Assembly: GCF_000689395.1 (NCBI RefSeq)
Contig: NZ_HG966617.1
Span: 3,012,721-3,076,720 of the forward strand
Source of the DNA: Candidatus Phaeomarinobacter ectocarpi
GTDB lineage: Bacteria > Pseudomonadota > Alphaproteobacteria > CGMCC-115125
Direction of reading: 5' to 3'
Length of the DNA: 64,000 nucleotides
Shown here: positions 20,199 through 28,337 of the stretch, piece by piece
How positions within the stretch are numbered: the first letter of the stretch is position 1
Layout: each line of letters begins with the position of its first letter
Translations under genes and position numbers: made by a program
Notes under the pieces: generated by a model
The model's input: only the letters and a program-made list of their open reading frames with translations
What the model was told of the DNA's origin: nothing
Database searches by the model: none

Positions 20199-21238
20199 CG
20201 CGGCACGGCCACCCACATATCAAGGTCCAGAATGACACCCTTTCCATCATCTGACTCTGGAAAGGTGGCACACGGAAGATCCTTGGTCGCGATCATGCGC
20301 AGGCGCAACAGGCCCGCATCATCGCGCCCTGCAATCTCCGCCTTGTCTTGCACCGCGCTCCAGGCAAAGACGGTATCGCCTGCAAACAGCGGCGCCACAT
20401 GCCGCCCGCCATTCAGCGCCACCACCTTGACGGCGTTCGCCAGTCCGTTGAACGACAGCGACCGCGCCAGACTGATGACATGGCCGCCATAGATGAGCCG
20501 CTTGCCAAACCGGCCCTCGCTTTCGGCAAACTGATTGAAGTGAACACGGGCCGTGTTCTGATAAAGCCGCGTCGCCAGCTGGTGCTCGGCTTCTTCAATC
20601 GTCATGCCGTCCATGTGGTCGATCTTCTCGCCCACTTCATAATCGTCCCAGCGATGCGGTTCACCGCTCAAGCCACAATCAAAGTTTGAAAAGTCAGGCA
20701 CCGAGCGCGACAGAATGCTCTCATGCGCCACGTGACCGGCCAGCACGGGCGGCGGGCTCGCCTCAATGACAGATGCCTCATCACGCTTGCGCACCATCAC
20801 CCAGCGCACATAGGACAAGACCTCCTGATGGTTCTGATTGAGCCCCCGGGTGCGCACATACACAACGCCGGTCTTGCCGTTGGAGTTCTCCTTGATGCCA
20901 ATCACCTCAGAGACAGCCCGCAACGTGTCGCCCGCATAGACCGGAACACCAAAGCGCCCTTCGGCATAGCCAAGATTGGCCACAGCATTGAGAGAGATGT
21001 CCGGCACCGTCTTGCCAAAGACGATATGGAACACCAGCCAGTCATCCAGCGGTGCCTGATGCAGTCCGCAGGATTGCGCGAAGATTTCAGAGGATTGAAG
21101 CGCAAACCGCGAGCCGTAGAGCGCCGTATACAGCGCAACATCGCCCGCTGTCACCGTGCGGGGCGTTGCATGCTCAAGAATCTGCCCGGCAGAAAAGTCT
21201 TCAAGAAAATTGCCGCCGCTGGATTTGGATTGGCTCAT
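20195..21238 (-). CDS. MaoC-family dehydratase, mesaconyl-CoA hydratase-like
   Basis: 347 residues with two hotdog domains. The length and the sequences 'LEDFSAGQILEHATPRTVTAGD', 'VFGKTVPDISLNAVANLGYAEG' and 'NQFAESEGRFGKRLIYGGHVI' resemble the (2R,3S)-beta-methylmalyl-CoA dehydratase (mesaconyl-CoA hydratase) of the ethylmalonyl-CoA pathway. It is translationally coupled to the upstream CoA-ester lyase by an ATGA overlap at 21235-21238, which fits consecutive steps of that pathway. Substrate assignment is from similarity and context, not from residues alone. Confidence 0.8.
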   Translation of the reverse strand: MSQSKSSGGNFLEDFSAGQILEHATPRTVTAGDVALYTALYGSRFALQSSEIFAQSCGLHQAPLDDWLVFHIVFGKTVPDISLNAVANLGYAEGRFGVPVYAGDTLRAVSEVIGIKENSNGKTGVVYVRTRGLNQNHQEVLSYVRWVMVRKRDEASVIEASPPPVLAGHVAHESILSRSVPDFSNFDCGLSGEPHRWDDYEVGEKIDHMDGMTIEEAEHQLATRLYQNTARVHFNQFAESEGRFGKRLIYGGHVISLARSLSFNGLANAVKVVALNGGRHVAPLFAGDTVFAWSAVQDKAEIAGRDDAGLLRLRMIATKDLPCATFPESDDGKGVILDLDMWVAVPR

Positions 21239-22104
21239 ATCGCCGCCTCCTTGGCGGCAATGGCATCCGCCACGGCCACCAGGCGTCGCGACTCTTCTGC
21301 ATGCAGCAGTTCGACCATCTTGCCGGCGACCGTGATGACGCCTTTGCCGCGCGCATCCGGCGTATCGAATGCTGCAATGATGTCCCGCGCCTCCGCCACG
21401 GCCTCAGCCGATGGCGCAAACACGTCGTTGCAGGGCGCAATCTGCGATGGGTGGATCAACGTCTTGCCGTCAAAACCAAAGTCGCGACCCTGTTCGCACT
21501 CCTCTGCAAAGCCGCTTTCATTTTTGATATCATTGTAGACACCATCAATCGCGATGCAGGCCGCATCGCGCGCTGCCAGCAATGACATCTGCAATGCCGT
21601 GAGCAACGGCGCGCGCCCGGGCACGCGTGCCGCCTTGAGTTCTTTCACAAGGTCGTTGGTGCCCATGACCAGAACACACATCAAGGGATGCTGCGCAATT
21701 TCTTGCGCTGCAAACATCGCAGCCGGTGTTTCCATCATCGCCCAGATCGGTTCGTTGGTGAGAAGGCCCGCCGCTGCATCAACGTCGCCTGGTCCGTTGA
21801 CCTTGGGAACCAGAATCCCGTCAGCCCCAATGCCATTAACGGCGCGAAGATCATCGCCCCCCCACGGCGTGTCCAGACCATTGACGCGCACAATGACTTC
21901 GCGGGGGCCATAGCCGCCGGCCTTTACGGCTGCCACCACCTGCTCCCTGGCAAGGTCCTTGGCGTCCGGCGACACCGCATCCTCAAGATCAAGGATCAAC
22001 GCATCCGCATCCAGCGTCCGGGCCTTTTCAAGCGCACGCGCATTGGCGCCGGGCATATACAAAACAGAGCGGCGGGGGCGGCCGGCATCAAACTGAGGTA
22101 GCAT
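21235..22104 (-). CDS. HpcH/HpaI-CitE family CoA-ester lyase (malyl-CoA lyase/thioesterase-like)
   Basis: 289 residues. TIM-barrel enzyme of the CitE family; magnesium and CoA-ester binding residues appear in 'RRSVLYMPGANARALEKA', 'ADALILDLEDAVSPDAK', 'IWAMMETPAAMFAAQ' and 'FDGKTLIHPSQI'. Members with this length cleave malyl-CoA or beta-methylmalyl-CoA or hydrolyse malyl-CoA. Paired with the MaoC-type hydratase it suggests part of the ethylmalonyl-CoA pathway, but the key enzyme (crotonyl-CoA carboxylase/reductase) is not in the window. Exact activity not settled. Confidence 0.82.
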   Translation of the reverse strand: MLPQFDAGRPRRSVLYMPGANARALEKARTLDADALILDLEDAVSPDAKDLAREQVVAAVKAGGYGPREVIVRVNGLDTPWGGDDLRAVNGIGADGILVPKVNGPGDVDAAAGLLTNEPIWAMMETPAAMFAAQEIAQHPLMCVLVMGTNDLVKELKAARVPGRAPLLTALQMSLLAARDAACIAIDGVYNDIKNESGFAEECEQGRDFGFDGKTLIHPSQIAPCNDVFAPSAEAVAEARDIIAAFDTPDARGKGVITVAGKMVELLHAEESRRLVAVADAIAAKEAAI

Positions 22105-22233
22105 GGTGGTTCCAACGCATTAGAAATGGGCAATATTATCGGCCCGCACCTTATGTCCCAATCGGCAATCACGCCAACAGTCACCCATCTCACACAGGCT
22201 AGCCATCACATACAGGATGATCACAAGAGCCCG

Positions 22234-23055
22234 ATGACTGTTCTCGCCATTTCATCTCAGGTCGTTGCCGGACATGTCGGCAATTCAGCAGCGCAATTCG
22301 TGCTGCAGACCCTTGGCCACGAGGTCTGGGCCATACCCACTGTCCTGCTGTCGCATCATCCCGGCCACGGCAAACCAGCTGGCCGCGGTACGCCTGCAAC
22401 TGAGATCAAAGCACTGCTGGATAGTCTATGGGCCGGCGGCTGGATGGATCAGGTCACAGCCGTCATGACCGGCTATTTCACCAGCGATGATCAGATTGAC
22501 GCTGCGGCAAACACCATCTCGCGCCTCAAACATGCGAAACCCGATCTCCCGGTGTTGATTGATCCCATACTTGGCGACAACGGCACGGTATATGTCCATG
22601 AGAGCGTCCCACCAGCCTTGCGCGATACGCTCATGCCCCTGGCCACTATCACCACGCCCAATCTGTTTGAGCTGACCACTCTGGCAGGCCTGCCCTGGCC
22701 CGTGGACGACAAGGCCAGGATTGCTGAGGCCGCGCTCAGCCTGAAAACCGCAGAACTGCTTGTGACGTCTGCTCCGGGCACGTCACGTGAGACAATCTCG
22801 ACCCTTGTCTATGCACACGACGAACACATGACGTTGGAGACACCGCGCACGCCGTCACCGCCCAACGGGATTGGCGACGTCATGGCTTCATCCTATCTGG
22901 CCATGCGGCTTCGCGGGTCGGACCCCAGAGCAGCGGCAACAGCAGCATCACGGATTGTCAGCGGGTTGATCGAGACGGCAAGCCGTCAGGCTCTTGCGGA
23001 GTTGCCACTCGTGGGCGCAGGTAACATCATCAGGAAGATCGCAGACAGCGCTTAG
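22234..23055 (+). CDS. pdxY: Pyridoxal kinase
   Basis: 273 residues. Phosphorylates pyridoxal to PLP for vitamin B6 salvage. The ribokinase-like fold shows 'MTVLAISSQVVAGHVGNSAA' at the N-terminus, 'LIDPILGDNGTVYV', and the anion-hole/catalytic segment 'PPNGIGDVMASSYLA', where the usual GTGD reads GIGD. The frame is open to 22126, but the family begins with 'VLAISSQVV', so the ATG at 22234 is chosen. The stop overlaps the stop of the Amt-kinase gene by four bases. Confidence 0.88.
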   Translation: MTVLAISSQVVAGHVGNSAAQFVLQTLGHEVWAIPTVLLSHHPGHGKPAGRGTPATEIKALLDSLWAGGWMDQVTAVMTGYFTSDDQIDAAANTISRLKHAKPDLPVLIDPILGDNGTVYVHESVPPALRDTLMPLATITTPNLFELTTLAGLPWPVDDKARIAEAALSLKTAELLVTSAPGTSRETISTLVYAHDEHMTLETPRTPSPPNGIGDVMASSYLAMRLRGSDPRAAATAASRIVSGLIETASRQALAELPLVGAGNIIRKIADSA

Positions 23056-25199
23056 GCAGCCGCTGTCTTGTTCATGACAATACGCTCAAGCGGGAAGCGG
23101 ATCGTGATAGCGGTGCCGCGACCCGGTTCGCTATCCACCACCAGCGTTGCCTGATGACTGCGGGCCAGGGCTGCGGTCAACGGAAGACCAAGGCCTGTAC
23201 CGTCAGCCTTGAACACCGTTGCATCTGCCTGCAGCTGGGCAAACGGCTCAAACGCCTTGGCAATGTCAGAGCGCGCAATGCCGACACCTGTGTCAGCGAC
23301 CTCAAGGGCAATTCGCCCGTCGGCCTCACGGCGTGCCCGCAGCGTGATGTCACCCCCCTCTGGCGTGAACTTCACGGCGTTGGATACGAGGTTGATCAGC
23401 ATCTGTTTGAGAGCACGTTCATCCGCGACAAGTCCGGGAAGGTTCGGCTCGATTTCGACAGCCAGGTTCAACTGCCCGCTTTGCGCCCGCGTCCGGATCA
23501 TGCGTTCGCACGCGACCATGACGTCACCGACATTGAGGTCGTCTTCCGCCAGATCGTAGCTGTCTGCTTCAATCTTTGAGAGATCAAGAATGTCGTTGAT
23601 GATCGACAGAAGATGGGATCCGGAGTCGTGAATGTCAGACACATACTCCTTGTACTGCTCGTTACCCAACGGACCGAACAGCTCGCTGTTGATGATTTCA
23701 GAAAATCCGATAATGGCATTGAGCGGCGTACGAAGTTCGTGGCTCATATTCGCCAGAAACTGTGACTTGGCGGCATTGGCGATCTCCGCCTGGTCGCGCG
23801 CCGTCCGCAGCTGCGCCGAAGTCTGTTCGCGCGCCGTCATCTCGCCATGCACGCGGTCCAGCACCTGATTGTACTGGGCAGCAATCTGCCCGGCTTCCGT
23901 GTAGGGCTCCACCGGCACGCGCATGGAGAAGTCACCGGTCTGCTTCTGCGTGTCCATGGCATTGATCAGGTCATGAATGGCTGTGGATGCGCCATGCTCG
24001 GATGCGTTTAGACCCATATGTTCGGCCTCGGCAGACACGCGCAGGGGGAAGAACCAGTTGATGACCGTCAATGCTGCATAGCCCACGCCGAACGCATAGA
24101 TGCCGGCAACTGTGACGCCCATCGCCTGCACACCCAGCTGTTCAAGCCGTGTATGGCCCGTGCCCCACAAGGAGGCGTCACCCAGAAGGGCCACTGCCAG
24201 CGTGCCCCAGATCCCGGCAGCCAGATGAACCGGCACCGCGCTCACGGCATCATCAATGCGATAGCGCTTGAGCAGTGCCTGGCAGCCAAGTGCCACGGCT
24301 GCACCAATACCGCCAATCAGGATGGCCGTGCCGATCGTCGCCACATGAGCGGATGCTGTAATCGCAACAAGTCCGGCCAGGACGCCATTGAGAGAATCCA
24401 CCGCGTTGGGCGCACCACGGCCGCTCCAGGTCATGCCCATAGCCGTTACACCACCTGCGGCAGCCGCAATCAGCGTGTGGACCATGATGTGCGGGACGGA
24501 GACATCCATCGCCAGCGTTGACCCGCCATTGAATCCGAACCAGCCGACCCACAGCAGAAACATGCCGAATACGGCAACCGGGGTATTGTGGGATTCCGTG
24601 GCCGAATTGTTTTCATCAAACTGGCCAAGGCGCGGACCAATGATGATCACCGCTGCCAGTGCGACCCAGCCACCGATGCTGTGCACCACAGTTGACCCGG
24701 CAAAATCGATAAACCCAAGCTCCTGCAGCCACCCCATCTGAGTATCAATGCCAAAGCCACCCCAGGCCCAGTGACCAAACACAGGGTAGATACAGGCACT
24801 CAGAATGACCGCAGTTATGAGATAGCCGCGAAAGCTCATGCGCTCAGCAACAGCGCCGGACACAATGGTCGTCGCCGTGCCGCAGAAAGCCAGCTGAAAG
24901 AAGAAGAACGCCATCAACCAGGCGCTGCTGGTGCCCTCAAAAGGGCCGGTATCAAAGAAGAAGAACGACGTGCCGAAGAGACCACCCGCCGTCGCACCGA
25001 ACATGATGCCGAACCCAACTGCCCAGAAGGCAAGACTGGCAACGCAGAAGTCCGCTACGTTTTTAACGGCAACATTGATGGAGTTCTTGGCGCGAACAAG
25101 ACCCGTTTCAAGACAGGTAAACCCTGCCTGCATGAGCAGCACCAAAACGGTGCAAACCAATAGCCAGATTGTATTATCCGTAGTGACGGGATCGCCCAT
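23052..25199 (-). CDS. Ammonium transporter fused to a sensor histidine kinase
   Basis: 715 residues. Residues about 8-385 are an Amt/Mep/Rh transporter with 11 predicted helices; the twin pore histidines are H173 ('STVVHSIGG') and H325 ('VPVHLAAGIWG'). Residues about 405-475 are a linker with HAMP-like and coiled-coil character. Then come a HisKA domain with phospho-acceptor H487 ('NMSHELRTPLNAIIGF') and a HATPase domain with N box ('INLVSNAVKFTPEGG'), G1 ('VADTGVGIA') and G2 ('GTGLGLPL'). No receiver domain is attached and no response regulator is adjacent. It may sense ammonium or its flux, as shown for Amt-kinase fusions elsewhere. Nothing is broken: one uninterrupted frame. Confidence 0.92.
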   Translation of the reverse strand: MGDPVTTDNTIWLLVCTVLVLLMQAGFTCLETGLVRAKNSINVAVKNVADFCVASLAFWAVGFGIMFGATAGGLFGTSFFFFDTGPFEGTSSAWLMAFFFFQLAFCGTATTIVSGAVAERMSFRGYLITAVILSACIYPVFGHWAWGGFGIDTQMGWLQELGFIDFAGSTVVHSIGGWVALAAVIIIGPRLGQFDENNSATESHNTPVAVFGMFLLWVGWFGFNGGSTLAMDVSVPHIMVHTLIAAAAGGVTAMGMTWSGRGAPNAVDSLNGVLAGLVAITASAHVATIGTAILIGGIGAAVALGCQALLKRYRIDDAVSAVPVHLAAGIWGTLAVALLGDASLWGTGHTRLEQLGVQAMGVTVAGIYAFGVGYAALTVINWFFPLRVSAEAEHMGLNASEHGASTAIHDLINAMDTQKQTGDFSMRVPVEPYTEAGQIAAQYNQVLDRVHGEMTAREQTSAQLRTARDQAEIANAAKSQFLANMSHELRTPLNAIIGFSEIINSELFGPLGNEQYKEYVSDIHDSGSHLLSIINDILDLSKIEADSYDLAEDDLNVGDVMVACERMIRTRAQSGQLNLAVEIEPNLPGLVADERALKQMLINLVSNAVKFTPEGGDITLRARREADGRIALEVADTGVGIARSDIAKAFEPFAQLQADATVFKADGTGLGLPLTAALARSHQATLVVDSEPGRGTAITIRFPLERIVMNKTAAA

Positions 25200-25293
25200 A
25201 CCAAACTCATCAAGACGCAGGTTGAAACAAATACCTGAGCGAGAGTTTGGTGGAAGAAGGTTAAGATTGACGGAACGTCAGTTGTGGAAATGA

Positions 25294-25329
25294 GACGGGT
25301 CCGGAGACTTTTCTTCGTCCGGACCCGTC
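25294..25329 (-). terminator. Strong hairpin after the phytanoyl-CoA dioxygenase-like gene
   Basis: GACGGGTCCGG (25294-25304) and CCGGACCCGTC (25319-25329) form a perfect 11-bp stem with a 14-base loop. On the minus strand it is followed by TCATTTCC, a weak T tract, 24 bases after the stop of the leftward gene. It probably separates that gene from the Amt-kinase gene. Confidence 0.6.
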
Positions 25330-25352
25330 ATATCTTAACAAGTGCTTAGCAG

Positions 25353-26261
25353 CTACTGGGCTTCAAGCGGAACGAAGGACCCGATCTCAGCTGACGAATT
25401 TTCCATAAGCTTCTTTGCTGTCGGCGCTTCGCGCGGCAGCCGGCCCAGGGCCAGCTCCGGGGGGACCGTGTCCGGAATGTCCGGATTAGGCTGCGGTGGA
25501 CTGAAGTAGCCAAGAGCGTAAGACCCCATGGTGTACCCAAGTAGCTCCTGAAGCTCTGGGGCCAGTGTCTTGGCAACCTCAGGGGGACAGGACAGATACT
25601 GGTTTTCTTCCGTCCGCAGCCAACCAAGGCAATAGGTGATGTTCATGCCCACGCGTGGTGCCTGCGACTTGTTTTCACCGCCACTGTGAATGACCGAGCC
25701 TGTATACAGCAGCACCGAGCCACGCGGCATCACTGCCTGACACACTTCCTCAGGTTCAGCCTGGCGCTTCTCGTCCCATTTGTGGCTGCCCGGCACCACC
25801 TGCGTCGCACCATTTTCCTCGGTGAAGTCCGTCAGTGCCCAGATCGTATTGAACTGCGGCTCGATGTCCGGCAGGTAGCCACCCCACGCAAGCCTGTCGC
25901 GATGAAGAGGCTGCTTGCCCTGCCCCGGCAACAGCCGGATGAGCTGCGTCAGATGCAACTGGATCCGATCGCAGTAAGGCAGCAGGAAGTTATTGGCCGC
26001 TTCAAGAACAGTAGAGTTCATGACAGCCTCACGACAGGCTGGCGAGCGCGAGACAAGCGCGCCCGTCCGCGTCGTATTGTGACCCGTGAACGCATCATTG
26101 CCTTTGGCGGACGCATCCATCAGCGGTTGCGTCTCCGCATCAATGCGCGCGAACAACCCATCATCAAGCGCACCCGTCAAAATCATCGCGCCATCGCGAT
26201 CCATGATCTTGGCAATGTCTTCCTGCGAGGCCGTTGCCGGCAGGCTTGTCAGTTCAGGCAT
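25353..26261 (-). CDS. Phytanoyl-CoA dioxygenase (PhyH) family protein
   Basis: 302 residues. Fe(II)/2-oxoglutarate dioxygenase fold: iron ligands H120 and D122 ('QPLHRDRLAWGG') and H192 ('GSVIHSGGENKS'), and a 2-oxoglutarate-binding arginine R203 in 'APRVGMNITY'. Substrate unknown; the family hydroxylates acyl-CoAs and many small molecules. The TetR gene lies immediately upstream (nine bases between its stop and this start), so TetR probably controls this gene as well as itself. Confidence 0.88.
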   Translation of the reverse strand: MPELTSLPATASQEDIAKIMDRDGAMILTGALDDGLFARIDAETQPLMDASAKGNDAFTGHNTTRTGALVSRSPACREAVMNSTVLEAANNFLLPYCDRIQLHLTQLIRLLPGQGKQPLHRDRLAWGGYLPDIEPQFNTIWALTDFTEENGATQVVPGSHKWDEKRQAEPEEVCQAVMPRGSVLLYTGSVIHSGGENKSQAPRVGMNITYCLGWLRTEENQYLSCPPEVAKTLAPELQELLGYTMGSYALGYFSPPQPNPDIPDTVPPELALGRLPREAPTAKKLMENSSAEIGSFVPLEAQ

Positions 26262-26270
26262 TGGTGTCTC

Positions 26271-26852
26271 CTATCTGAGCGAACTGTTTGGGTCATGCGC
26301 TGCCATCAGCGGCAGCATCAACGCTGAAACCGTTTTACGCATGCGCGTCATGTCCCAGGCGTCGGGCTCCATCGCCACCCGCACGGCGATGCCGTCCACG
26401 CCGGCAATCATGGCATCGGCAACGGTCTGCGGATCGCTAACACCGCCCGCTTCAAGCTCAAGACGCAGTGAGTAGGCAAGCGCCTCATACCCTGCGCGAT
26501 GCCGCTCCCGAAACGCCGGATCACTGACCCCGCGTCCCCAGAATTGCAGGAACACCCGCCACTCCCGCGCAGTCTCTTCGTCATGCGGCAGATAGGTCAT
26601 GGCGCGATCCACCGGGTCCATGCCGCGCGTTTGTTCAAGGCGCTCGGCATTGCGCAACCCAACCTGATCAAAGGCCGCCAGCAACACATCGTCCTTGTTG
26701 TTGAGATAGTGGACCACAGCTCCGGTGGTCAGCTTGGCCTCGCGGGCCACATCCACCAGCCGGACGCTGTCGAGCCCGTGGGTATCAATGGCAACAACTG
26801 CTGCTTCAGCAAGCTGGGAACGGCGCTGATTATGGTCGACTTGTTTTGGCAT
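26271..26852 (-). CDS. TetR family transcriptional regulator
   Basis: 193 residues. N-terminal helix-turn-helix: 'RRSQLAEAAVVAIDTHGLDS' then 'VDVAREAKLTTGAVVHYLNN', typical of TetR, and a ligand domain containing 'AREWRVFLQFWGRG'. The BetI-like C-terminal region ('AMIAGVDGIAVRVAME') suggests that branch. The frame continues to 26954, but the ATG at 26852 begins the usual 'MPKQVDHNQRR' arm. A perfect small palindrome overlaps this start codon. Probably autoregulated and controlling the dioxygenase-like gene downstream. Confidence 0.88.
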   Translation of the reverse strand: MPKQVDHNQRRSQLAEAAVVAIDTHGLDSVRLVDVAREAKLTTGAVVHYLNNKDDVLLAAFDQVGLRNAERLEQTRGMDPVDRAMTYLPHDEETAREWRVFLQFWGRGVSDPAFRERHRAGYEALAYSLRLELEAGGVSDPQTVADAMIAGVDGIAVRVAMEPDAWDMTRMRKTVSALMLPLMAAHDPNSSLR

Positions 26853-26887
26853 AATGGTAATTATATAAAAAGCATCTCGTCTCGCAA
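26851..26887 (-). promoter_or_regulatory. Promoter and operator of the TetR gene
   Basis: On the minus strand TTGCGA (26887-26882), 16 bases, and a perfect TATAAT (26865-26860) form a promoter whose start point would fall at or next to the ATG at 26852, implying a leaderless mRNA. The palindrome ATAAT-GGTA-ATTAT (26851-26864) overlaps both the -10 box and the start codon, a good place for autorepression. Confidence 0.6.
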
Positions 26888-26962
26888 CCCCAAAATGCGG
26901 CTGGGCCGATCCTGATCTCTCAGAACCGGCCCACCCAGATGTCGTCGACGGCAAAAGCGGCC

Positions 26963-27985
26963 TTAAGCAGCTTTCGCCAGATACTTCGTGTTCAGCAACT
27001 CGGCGATCTGCACCGCATTGAGCGCTGCGCCCTTGCGCAGATTGTCAGACACAACCCATAGCGCCAGACCATTGTCCACGGTCGGGTCCGTGCGGATGCG
27101 GCTGACGAATGTCGCAAAGTCACCCACGCACTCAACCGGCGTGACATAGCCGCCGTCTTCGCGCTTATCCACCACCAGGATGCCCGGCGCCTCACGCAGA
27201 ATGTTGCGCGCTTCCTTGTCGGAGATCGGCTTGGCGAACTCGATATGAACCGCTTCGCCATGGCCCACAAATACCGGCACGCGCACGGACGTGGCCGTAA
27301 GCTTGATCTTGGGATCAAGGATCTTCTTGGTCTCGACGGTCATCTTCCACTCTTCAGTGGTGTAGCCGTCCTCCATGAAGTCGCCCCCATGGGGGATCAC
27401 GTTGAACGCGATCTGCTTGGGATAGATCGACTTCTCGATCGGATCATTCACAAACACAGCGCGGGTCTGGTTGAACAGCTCATCCATCGCATCCTTGCCG
27501 GTGCCCGACACCGACTGATAGGTCGACACAACCACGCGCTCGATCTGGGCTGCGTCATGCAGCGGCTTCAGCGCCACCACCAGCTGCGCCGTTGAGCAGT
27601 TGGGATTGGCGATGATGTTCTTTTTGGCGTAGCCCGCAATCGCGTCCGCATTCACTTCCGGCACAATGAGGGGCACATCCGGGTCCGTCCGCCATGTGGA
27701 TGAGTTGTCGATGACAACCGCCCCCTGCTTGGCGATTTTCGGTGACCATTCCTTCGACACACCGCCGCCTGCAGACATCATCACGATGTCCGTGTCGGAA
27801 AAGTCAAAATTCTCCAGCGCCTGACACTTCAGTGTCCTGTCGCCATAGGACACTTCCTTGCCCTGGCTACGGCGCGAGGCAATGGCCACAACTTCAGTGG
27901 CGGGAAACTGACGCTCTTCGAGAATATTGAGCATCTCATGCCCGACATTCCCTGTGGCGCCCACAACTGCAACTTTCAAACCCAT
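26963..27985 (-). CDS. asd: Aspartate-semialdehyde dehydrogenase
   Basis: 340 residues. Makes aspartate semialdehyde, the branch-point precursor of lysine, threonine, methionine and isoleucine, and of the cell-wall diaminopimelate. NADP-binding 'VAVVGATGNVGHEML' is at the N-terminus, the catalytic cysteine is C130 in 'IANPNCSTAQLV', and the active-site histidine lies in 'VPVFVGHGEAVHIEF'. Length and start are normal; GTTAAGGAACAG precedes the ATG. A 350-base leader upstream carries a Thr-rich leader peptide and alternative hairpins. Confidence 0.96.
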   Translation of the reverse strand: MGLKVAVVGATGNVGHEMLNILEERQFPATEVVAIASRRSQGKEVSYGDRTLKCQALENFDFSDTDIVMMSAGGGVSKEWSPKIAKQGAVVIDNSSTWRTDPDVPLIVPEVNADAIAGYAKKNIIANPNCSTAQLVVALKPLHDAAQIERVVVSTYQSVSGTGKDAMDELFNQTRAVFVNDPIEKSIYPKQIAFNVIPHGGDFMEDGYTTEEWKMTVETKKILDPKIKLTATSVRVPVFVGHGEAVHIEFAKPISDKEARNILREAPGILVVDKREDGGYVTPVECVGDFATFVSRIRTDPTVDNGLALWVVSDNLRKGAALNAVQIAELLNTKYLAKAA

Positions 27986-28023
27986 CGGTTCTGTTCCTTA
28001 ACGTCTCTGTCTCTTCCGCACCC

Positions 28024-28073
28024 GCCTGCTTCAACAGGCAAAGCCCCAACTCGTCTGCTCTTGCCTCAAGAGC
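28024..28073 (-). promoter_or_regulatory. Mutually exclusive hairpins in the asd leader (attenuator-like)
   Basis: Read on the minus strand, GCTCTTG (28073-28067) pairs with CAAGAGC (28063-28057) around a three-base loop. The overlapping AGGCAA (28066-28061) can instead pair with TTGCCT (28041-28036), and GCCTG (28039-28035) can pair with CAGGC (28028-28024). This is the 1:2, 2:3, 3:4 layout of amino-acid attenuators. The last stem is not followed by a U tract, so control may act on translation or by another termination mode. Confidence 0.5.
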
Positions 28074-28109
28074 CGGCAGAAGAGAGGACAAGCGGCGCAA
28101 GGGGCAGGA

Positions 28110-28250
28110 TCAGACGGTGATACCCGTCTTGGTTTTGGTGGTCGGAGTGGTGATGGTGGCCGGCGAACACGCAAGATCGCCCGCAAGCGCGCCAACAAAA
28201 CGGGCGTCTCGCGCGGTCAAAAACTCAGGGCTCATCTCATGCTTGGCCAT
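28110..28250 (-). CDS. Thr/Ile/Lys-rich leader peptide upstream of asd
   Basis: 46 codons from ATG (28250) to TGA (28110), too short for routine gene finding. The last 16 residues read ATITTPTTKTKTGITV: eight threonines, two isoleucines and two lysines, all end products of the pathway that asd feeds. This closely resembles the Thr/Ile-rich thrL leader peptide of enterobacteria. A GGA about five bases before the ATG is a weak ribosome site; an in-frame ATG at codon 6 is an alternative start. A small stem, AGACGG/CCGTCT (28112-28117, 28124-28129), covers the last codons and stop. I infer ribosome stalling at Thr codons when charged tRNA is short. Confidence 0.65.
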   Translation of the reverse strand: MAKHEMSPEFLTARDARFVGALAGDLACSPATITTPTTKTKTGITV

Positions 28251-28279
28251 CAAGGTCCAATTTCCATCAATTTCCGGCG

Positions 28280-28310
28280 CTTATATGTCACCGCACACCC
28301 ATTCAGTCAA
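28280..28310 (-). promoter_or_regulatory. asd: Probable promoter of the asd leader transcript
   Basis: On the minus strand TTGACT (28310-28305) and TATAAG (28285-28280), spaced by 19 bases, resemble a sigma-70 type promoter. The transcript would start about 25-30 bases before the leader-peptide ATG. The spacer is slightly long, so the assignment is tentative. Confidence 0.45.
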
Positions 28311-28337
28311 TGAAAGGCGCGTGGGCTGCAGCCATGC

